A DNA stretch of 64,000 bases from Rufibacter sp. DG15C. GTDB lineage: Bacteria; Bacteroidota; Bacteroidia; Cytophagales; Hymenobacteraceae. The stretch covers positions 2,480,001 through 2,544,000 of the forward strand of contig NZ_CP010776.1 of the NCBI RefSeq assembly GCF_001577755.1, in the 5' to 3' direction. A program made the translations under genes and the position numbers. Below, in pieces: positions 58,866 to 64,000 of this stretch (the stretch's first letter is position 1; each line of letters starts with the position of its first letter). The notes beneath the pieces are model-generated. The model saw only the letters and a program-made list of their open reading frames with translations. It searched no databases and was not told the DNA's origin.

Positions 58866-59618
58866 ATGCCACATCCACAATCTAAAAGAGACCATTGGGC
58901 CAGAAGAATAGGGGCGTTATTTGCCACGCTTACCCTAGAGGTGCTGTTGCTCTGGTTGGTGTTTGTGGGGTCTGCGCTGTTGTTTTTCTGGATGGCCACC
59001 AAGGTCTTTGTGGAACAGGAGAAAGCCTTGGACCAGGCCGCCTTTGCGTTTGTAGGAGATTTTACCACGCCTGAGCTCACAGACGCCATGTATTTTGTGA
59101 CGTTCTTCGGGTCAAAGTATTTCTTGATCTTCGGGTCCTTGGGACTGGCGCTCTTCTTCCTTGTTTTTAAGAAATGGCGGTTCTATGCCATTAAAATCAT
59201 TGCCATTGCCGCCACTACCACGCTGTTCAACCAAACCATGAAATGGCTTTTTGGTAGACCCCGGCCAGAAACGGCCTTTCTAGAGCAAGGCGGCAATAGC
59301 TTCCCGAGCGGGCATGCCATGATTGGCGGGGCTTTTTGGGGCCTGCTGCTGTACCTGATTTGGACCAACGTGAAACATACAGGCTTACGGTGGTTTTTGA
59401 GCGGCCTGTTTCTGCTCTGGATTCTTTTGATTGGCTTTAGCCGGGTGTACTTGAACGTGCACTATGCGTCAGACGTGTTAGCTGGCTGGGGCGCAGGGTT
59501 CTTCTGGCTGGTCATTGCCATTGCCCTGTTAAAAAAGCTGCAGAAACGCATGGGCCGCAAAATTGAAGAGGAAGTAAGCGACGAAGATATTTCAGAGGAG
59601 ACCTTTCAAAGGGAGTAA
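58866..59618 (+). CDS. PAP2 family membrane phosphatase, paralogue B
   Basis: The 250-residue protein keeps the same three motifs as paralogue A: KWLFGRPRPETAF, SFPSGHAMIGGAFWG and GFSRVYLNVHYASDVLAG, plus five or six membrane helices. The C-terminus is a charged, glutamate-rich tail (EEEVSDEDISEE), absent from paralogue A. The two copies probably came from a duplication that now has tRNA-Leu and a small gene inserted between them. Its N-terminal start MPHPQSKRDHWARRIG follows a leader without a clear ribosome-binding site. The substrate is likely a lipid phosphate. Confidence 0.92.
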   Translation: MPHPQSKRDHWARRIGALFATLTLEVLLLWLVFVGSALLFFWMATKVFVEQEKALDQAAFAFVGDFTTPELTDAMYFVTFFGSKYFLIFGSLGLALFFLVFKKWRFYAIKIIAIAATTTLFNQTMKWLFGRPRPETAFLEQGGNSFPSGHAMIGGAFWGLLLYLIWTNVKHTGLRWFLSGLFLLWILLIGFSRVYLNVHYASDVLAGWGAGFFWLVIAIALLKKLQKRMGRKIEEEVSDEDISEETFQRE

Positions 59619-59648
59619 ATCAAGCAAGGCTCGTAGCTTGTAGAAAGT

Positions 59649-59686
59649 CGTTTTTGGGTTGTTTTCCAGGGAATAGGCCAAAAACG
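59649..59686. repeat. Intergenic palindromic repeat, copy 25
   Basis: Outer arms AGTCG and CGGCT pair with one G-T wobble; the cores are altered (GGGTTG, AGGCC). It lies 30 bases past the stop of PAP2 paralogue B. Confidence 0.82.
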
Positions 59687-59721
59687 GCTTTTTACTTGAA
59701 AGACACACTCTCATGCCTTTG

Positions 59722-60255
59722 TTAAAGCCTATTCTTTAAAAGCTTTTGGTACAAGCCCAGGTTTTCTGCGTCAAAGACCACAAAGGAGACTTCTAGTGGA
59801 AAGGCGTGGTTTTCTAAGTACTCCTGCACCGTCTCTACCGCAACTTTGGCGGCCTGGTCTTTGGGATAACCATAAATGCCCGTGCTAATGTTGGGGAACG
59901 CGATGGACTTGACATCATGCTTGGCCGCTAACAAGAGAGAATTACGGTAGCAGTTGGCCAGGAGGATTGGTTCGTTTTTGTGGCCTCCGTTCCAGACGGG
60001 GCCCACGGTGTGAATGACATACCTGGCAGGCAGGTGACCAGCGGTGGTAATGACGGCCTCGCCGGTTTTACAGCCACCTTGTTTGGCGACAATCTTTCGG
60101 CAGTCTTCTAAAATGGCCGGCCCGCCTGCTCTATGAATGGCCCCGTCAACGCCGCCGCCGCCCAGTAGACTGGTATTGGCCGCGTTCACAATGGCCTCTG
60201 TATGAACCTTGGTGATGTCGCCTTGGACAAGGTGGATGCGGTGGCTGTTTGGCAT
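59722..60255 (-). CDS. Macro-domain O-acetyl-ADP-ribose deacetylase
   Basis: The 177-residue protein is a single macro domain (MacroD type). [24 protein letters not shown] supplies the adenosine-binding and catalytic loop, and [12 protein letters not shown] binds the phosphates. It should hydrolyse O-acetyl-ADP-ribose or remove ADP-ribose from acidic residues. The start [17 protein letters not shown] is typical. It stands between palindrome copies 25 and 26, and the GAF protein gene lies downstream on the other side of copy 26. No ADP-ribosyl transferase is seen nearby. Confidence 0.93.
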   Translation of the reverse strand: MPNSHRIHLVQGDITKVHTEAIVNAANTSLLGGGGVDGAIHRAGGPAILEDCRKIVAKQGGCKTGEAVITTAGHLPARYVIHTVGPVWNGGHKNEPILLANCYRNSLLLAAKHDVKSIAFPNISTGIYGYPKDQAAKVAVETVQEYLENHAFPLEVSFVVFDAENLGLYQKLLKNRL

Positions 60256-60257
60256 GG

Positions 60258-60295
60258 CGTTTTTGGGTTGTTTTCTGGAAAATAGGCTAAAAACG
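60258..60295. repeat. Intergenic palindromic repeat, copy 26
   Basis: CGTTTTTGGGTTGTTTTC with GAAAATAGGCTAAAAACG. It lies between the macro-domain start and the stop of the GAF gene. Confidence 0.78.
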
Positions 60296-60348
60296 ATTCT
60301 CTACCGATCACTCATTCTACAGTTCTTTCAATGCCATCTAATAGATAG

Positions 60349-62676
60349 CTAGCACTTCACTTTTACGCGCAAGGCTTTTAAACCGCTCACGCCTTGCAGG
60401 TCTTCAATCTCCAGTTGTTCTACGTCGTCGGTTAGAATGTTTTTGTTCTGGAGGTATTCAATGTACTCCAGGTATTCATTGGCTTCGCGGGCCTGGGAGT
60501 AGACAATGGCAATCTTGCCGGGCTGCGTGAGGCGTTCATCTGTGGTGCGCACCAAGGCCTTGTCCACACGCTTTTTGACAATCTCATAGCGGATGTTGTA
60601 GGCGCCGTCCACGTCAAATTTGCGTTCATCCTGCCTAAACCTGATGGCCAGGGGTTGGCTGTGCATCAAGATTAGCTGCGTGGTTTCTAGCGGGACTTCC
60701 AGTTGCGGTTTGAGGGCGGCGGTGAGGCGCGTCACTTCGCACATGACCATGAGTTGCCACAGGCGCAGGTTGCGCAGGAACATGATGTCAAAAGGCTGTT
60801 TTTCCTCCAGAGAAGAGCCCACGTAGATGTTGAATTCCACCCCGTCCGTCTTGAACTTCTCAAAATAATGCGGGTACATTTCCTGGGCCTTCAGTTCTTC
60901 CTGCTCAATGTAGTTAGAGATGGTCTCATTGATAAGGGTGAGGCTTTCTTCAAAAGCTTTGCGGCGTTTGTACAAGATGCCCAGCTGCGGGTCCATGGCG
61001 TTGCGGTAGTTCTGGATGTAGGGCACCAGGTCCTCGTGCGTGGCCTCTAAGAAGGTAAACATGGGCTCTACCTGCGTGCGCAGCATCTCAAAAATCAAGA
61101 TACCATCCTGGAGCAGAACGCCTTTCTTTAACTGTCGCAAATGCTTGGACACGGAGAAACGCAACTCGTCCAGAATGGGCAGGGTGTGCACCTCAATGGC
61201 TTTCTTTAAGATGCGCTCTGCCAGATGCAGGTGCTCGGCTAAATCGCCTTGAATGGCGGTGTTTCTTTCTGTGCTGGAACTACGCACGTCTGCCACGGCG
61301 TACAGCGGGTACACGTCTTTAAACACAATCGGCTCCATTTCGGCGGGGCCATTGAGTTGATTGGCTTTGTTGAGCATGTTCAAGGCCGCTTCTCTAAAAC
61401 GCCACTCCAGCACTGGATGGATGGCCGTGAACTTCTCCCGGATGACCGCCTGCACCCGTGATTCTACCTCCTCAGAATTTCTATTGACCGCCACCGCAAA
61501 CAAAGGCAGGAACTGGTCCATTTTGGCCAGGGAAAAGTTGTCCAAGTCCCCAGGGTTAGGCGAACCCAATTCCAGGATGCCAATGGGCTCATCACCGTAG
61601 CGCAAAAGGGCTAGGATGATGTTTTTGATGCCCATGCCCAGCATTTCTTCGCGCACGCCGTCTGGCAGCAGCTGGGTCACAGATACGTCTTTGATGACCA
61701 ACGGCTTGCCGTCCCGCACCAGGTTGTCATAGATAGACTTAAAGCCAGCGTAGCTGCTGCTGTCTGGGTCGCTCTGCAACAAGAAACTGTGGTTGATCTT
61801 ATTCCCGAAGTTCACAAACGTACTCCGGTTCTTGTGAAAAGCGGCCACACCCAGTTGTAAGTGCGGACGTTTAAAGAAGATGCGCACCTTTTCCTGTAAC
61901 TGCTCAAAGCGGTCTGGAGCCAGCATTACATCACGCTCTAGCAAATCATTCTTAAGCGAAGACAAAACCTCCTGTACGGTTACGTCTACCAAATGCAAAG
62001 TGTAGAAACCGCTAATCTCAAACAGCTCTGGCGGCAAGGCCTGCATCCAGAGGTCCATGTCCCGAATGTTGTCCAGCATGAACTGAATGTCTGACTCGGC
62101 TAGTTCTGGGAGCTCATGCCTGGCGGTTATCTCCAGAAACTGGGTGTTAATCTCCACATTGAAGTGGCGGTACAAGCCCAATTGGTAGTCTGGAACAGTG
62201 TAAATCAAGAACTCCTCATGGGGCACCTGCACGCCGTAAAACTTCTCCAGCACCAAAAAATAGACCATGCGCACGCGGTTGAACAACATGCGATTCTCAT
62301 CAATGTTGAGCGGGCGTTTTAGGTGGTTTTGGTCCGTGAGGATAATCTGCTTAAACAGGTCTGTATGGTAAAAGCTGGCATCATACAAAGGGCCCACGGT
62401 ACCAATAGCCTCTACCTCTTGCGTGGCCGGCGGAAAGATGGCCGTCATCAATAAATCAATGAGACACTGGTGCTTCTCCAGAATGCTTAAATCTGTGATG
62501 GGCTGCAGGAGTTCTGGTGCGGCTTTGAGTTGCCGCTTAATTTCATCGGCGCAAAGAGAAAAGCTGCTTCGGCAGCCAGTTTGCTCATTTTGCCAGTAAG
62601 TAATTATAGGTATCAGGCTGAAATGCGCCTTAAAGGGAAACGTAGAAACGCTTATCTGGTGTTCTTGGGAGTGCAT
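60349..62676 (-). CDS. GAF domain-containing protein (hypothetical function)
   Basis: This 775-residue cytoplasmic protein has no signal peptide or membrane helix. A GAF-like domain lies at about residues 245-395, with NFGNKINHSFLLQSDPDSS, PLVIKDVSV and ALLRYGDEPIGILELGSPN. The N-terminal 240 residues and the C-terminal 370 residues are mostly alpha-helical and match no domain that I can name. The C-terminal part has a helical array (ILKKAIEVHTLPILDELRF, RRKAFEESLTLINETISNY). GAF domains bind small ligands or act in dimers, so a signalling role is likely, but no output domain is seen. It is a single gene. Confidence 0.8.
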   Translation of the reverse strand: MHSQEHQISVSTFPFKAHFSLIPIITYWQNEQTGCRSSFSLCADEIKRQLKAAPELLQPITDLSILEKHQCLIDLLMTAIFPPATQEVEAIGTVGPLYDASFYHTDLFKQIILTDQNHLKRPLNIDENRMLFNRVRMVYFLVLEKFYGVQVPHEEFLIYTVPDYQLGLYRHFNVEINTQFLEITARHELPELAESDIQFMLDNIRDMDLWMQALPPELFEISGFYTLHLVDVTVQEVLSSLKNDLLERDVMLAPDRFEQLQEKVRIFFKRPHLQLGVAAFHKNRSTFVNFGNKINHSFLLQSDPDSSSYAGFKSIYDNLVRDGKPLVIKDVSVTQLLPDGVREEMLGMGIKNIILALLRYGDEPIGILELGSPNPGDLDNFSLAKMDQFLPLFAVAVNRNSEEVESRVQAVIREKFTAIHPVLEWRFREAALNMLNKANQLNGPAEMEPIVFKDVYPLYAVADVRSSSTERNTAIQGDLAEHLHLAERILKKAIEVHTLPILDELRFSVSKHLRQLKKGVLLQDGILIFEMLRTQVEPMFTFLEATHEDLVPYIQNYRNAMDPQLGILYKRRKAFEESLTLINETISNYIEQEELKAQEMYPHYFEKFKTDGVEFNIYVGSSLEEKQPFDIMFLRNLRLWQLMVMCEVTRLTAALKPQLEVPLETTQLILMHSQPLAIRFRQDERKFDVDGAYNIRYEIVKKRVDKALVRTTDERLTQPGKIAIVYSQAREANEYLEYIEYLQNKNILTDDVEQLEIEDLQGVSGLKALRVKVKC

Positions 62677-62997
62677 ACACGGCTTTAAACGGAAATTCTA
62701 CAAGTATGTCCGAAAAAAGCACCATTTACTTTCCGCATTTTCAGAGATGTTTTTCAAGGGAAGCCGGTCTTAGAAAAAGAAGGCTTTGGTGCCGCCTTTT
62801 ATCAGATAGGCTTGGTAGGGAGACTGATTAATATTAGCTGGTGTAAAAGTTTTCTAATTATTGCGATTAAAATTAAGTTGAATTAACTTATTTAGTTATC
62901 CTTAAAAAGGATGAAATATGCTAAACAGTTGAATTTTAATTATGTTTTAATCTGGTTAATGAAACGAGTTAATAGCGGAAATAAACTCTAGTTTATA
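62677..62997. other. Intergenic region, AT-rich; no gene seen
   Basis: This stretch upstream of the GAF gene contains no open frame or palindrome copy. It is strongly AT-rich from 62820 to 62997 and likely holds the GAF gene promoter, which I could not place. Confidence 0.4.
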
Positions 62998-63031
62998 AAA
63001 AAAACAGCCCACTAAAAGTGAGCTGTTTTTT
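62998..63031 (-). terminator. Rho-independent terminator of the fasciclin gene
   Basis: AAACAGCCCACT with AGTGAGCTGTTT (one mismatch) and a long A/T tract on either side. It lies 23 bases past the fasciclin stop codon. Confidence 0.72.
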
Positions 63032-63054
63032 CTGCTAATGTAAATCTGTCAAGA

Positions 63055-63621
63055 TTACATGGTTGGTAAAACTACAGCATCAATTACATGGGTAACGCCA
63101 TTGCTAGAGATAACATCTGCAATAGAAACTGTGGCTCCGTTGATCATGACCATGTTGCCCTTGCGGGTAACAGTTAAGGTTTCTCCATTCACAGTTTTTA
63201 GTTTCTGTCCGTTTTTCAGGTCTTTGGCCTGCAATCTGCCTGGTACTACGTGATAGGTCAACACGGCTGTCAACTTGGCTTTGTTTTCAGGGAGTAAAAG
63301 CGACTCTACCGTGCCAGCTGGCAGTTTCTCAAAGGCAGCGTTGGTAGGAGCAAACACCGTGAAAGGACCTGGGCCCATCAAGGTTTCTACCAAACCAGCG
63401 GCTTTAACAGCGGCTACCAGGGTAGTATGATCGCTGGAGCCAAGAGCGTTGGCCACAATATTTTTAGAAGGCACCATCATGGCGCCACCCACTAGCACAC
63501 CTTCTTTCTTCTCCATACCCGTGGTTTTGTCCATCTTGGTTTTAGAAGTAGTTTGGGCAGAGGCATCAAAGGTGAAGAAAGCAGTTCCGGCTAAGGCAAA
63601 TAATACAATAGACTTTTTCAT
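63055..63621 (-). CDS. Secreted fasciclin domain protein
   Basis: The 188-residue protein has a signal peptide (MKKSIVLFALAGTAFFTFDASAQ), a short charged linker (residues 24-50) and one fasciclin domain (about residues 55-188). Its motifs are clear: NIVANALGSSDHTTLVAAVKAAGL, GPFTVFAPTNAAFEKLP and the closing NGVTHVIDAVVLPTM. Such domains mediate adhesion at cell surfaces in bacteria. The gene is AT-poor and follows its own terminator. No other adhesion or export gene is adjacent. Confidence 0.94.
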   Translation of the reverse strand: MKKSIVLFALAGTAFFTFDASAQTTSKTKMDKTTGMEKKEGVLVGGAMMVPSKNIVANALGSSDHTTLVAAVKAAGLVETLMGPGPFTVFAPTNAAFEKLPAGTVESLLLPENKAKLTAVLTYHVVPGRLQAKDLKNGQKLKTVNGETLTVTRKGNMVMINGATVSIADVISSNGVTHVIDAVVLPTM

Positions 63622-63944
63622 AATGATTAGGATGGCTTTTATGTGTGTAATGCCTCACTTACGAAGCTCCCTATATCACCGGATTTTGGAATTGAAAAAA
63701 TATTTTATTCAGTACTTAATTGCTTTAGAATTGTATGATGTATTTAAACCGAATTAAAGCTTTGTATTAGACGGAAAAATAAAAATTGTATAGATATAAA
63801 AGTGGAAAGGCTTGCGCAGATGCTATACGTTTCCTTGGGAGTAAATATGTCATGAGGGTTTGTGAACCAAGTGAATGGTTTGACTCAAAGGTGCACAACA
63901 AGCTGTCCAAAGCTTCCTGACTAAGGCAACGGCATACCGAAATT
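63622..63944. other. Upstream region of the fasciclin gene; no gene seen
   Basis: About 320 AT-rich bases with no convincing open frame. The fasciclin promoter should lie here, but I see no clear box. The last dispersed palindrome copy follows directly. Confidence 0.4.
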
Positions 63945-63988
63945 AACCGATTTTGGCCTGGTTTCCAGAAAATAGCCCGAAAACGGTT
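63945..63988. repeat. Intergenic palindromic repeat, copy 27
   Basis: AACCGATTTTGGCCTGGTTTCC with a right half ending GAAAACGGTT. It lies 12 bases from the window end, so the neighbouring gene is not visible. Confidence 0.8.
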
Positions 63989-64000
63989 TTACTCCATCTT

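Noticed and set aside
3690-63988. CRISPR array made of the repeated palindromes
   Set aside because: The copies are dispersed singly between genes with kilobase spacing, are palindromic and vary; there is no array of regular spacers and no cas gene.

Overview
The window looks like a chromosome segment of a Bacteroidota bacterium of the order Cytophagales, most likely family Hymenobacteraceae (Rufibacter- or Pontibacter-like). Support for this: a SusC/SusD pair, a type IX secretion C-terminal sorting domain, a Sortilin/BNR-repeat exoprotein, a DUF5117-type zinc protease, TonB-linked barrel proteins, signal peptides ending in AQ, and the N-acylated ornithine carbamoyltransferase route of arginine synthesis. 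The genus is inferred from general resemblance only. No phage, plasmid, CRISPR or intact insertion sequence is visible.

Layout. 0-1 kb: a BlaI-type repressor and the start of its BlaR1/M56 partner. 1-10 kb: an AT-rich NeuD-like acyltransferase, an M14 carboxypeptidase, DoxX, a secreted pentapeptide-type solenoid protein, a lipoprotein, surE and a large zinc metalloprotease. 10-21 kb: a BNR-repeat exoprotein, two tandem TonB C-terminal-domain proteins, a DUF1028 protein, an M28 peptidase, an immunity-like orphan and an AraC regulator. 21-30 kb: DUF983, a TonB-type barrel receptor divergent from a LytS/LytTR two-component pair, and two tandem M16 peptidases. 30-42 kb: a T9SS cargo protein, an NADP-dependent oxidoreductase, and an eight-gene arginine operon read on the minus strand (GNAT-argG-argC-argD-argF'-argB-argE-argH). 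42-48 kb: an AT-rich SusC/SusD pair. 48-57 kb: an MsbA-like ABC exporter, two tandem sodium:solute symporters, an outer-membrane protein, an M61 aminopeptidase, a methyltransferase and CinA. 57-64 kb: two PAP2 phosphatases on either side of tRNA-Leu(CAG) and a small gene, a macro-domain protein, a GAF-domain protein and a fasciclin protein.

How the genes work together. Many products act at the cell envelope: secreted peptidases of families M14, M16, M28 and M61 plus the zinc protease, TonB-linked uptake through SusCD and a barrel receptor, and two symporters suggest a protein- or peptide-degrading life style. The arginine cluster carries nearly all steps from glutamate to arginine; the leading GNAT gene may supply N-acetylglutamate.

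The most striking feature is a family of about 27 intergenic near-perfect palindromes of roughly 38-60 bp. The half-sites are CCGTTTTTGGCCTGTTTTC and its complement around a 2-base centre. They mostly sit within a few tens of bases of stop codons. Their outer arms differ between copies yet remain complementary. They have the opposite T/A polarity to ordinary Rho-independent terminators, and several lie beside real terminators. I found no copy from 39.4 to 50.0 kb, which includes the SusCD island. No transposase that could explain them is present. A second cluster of unrelated hairpins lies at 17.5-18.0 kb.
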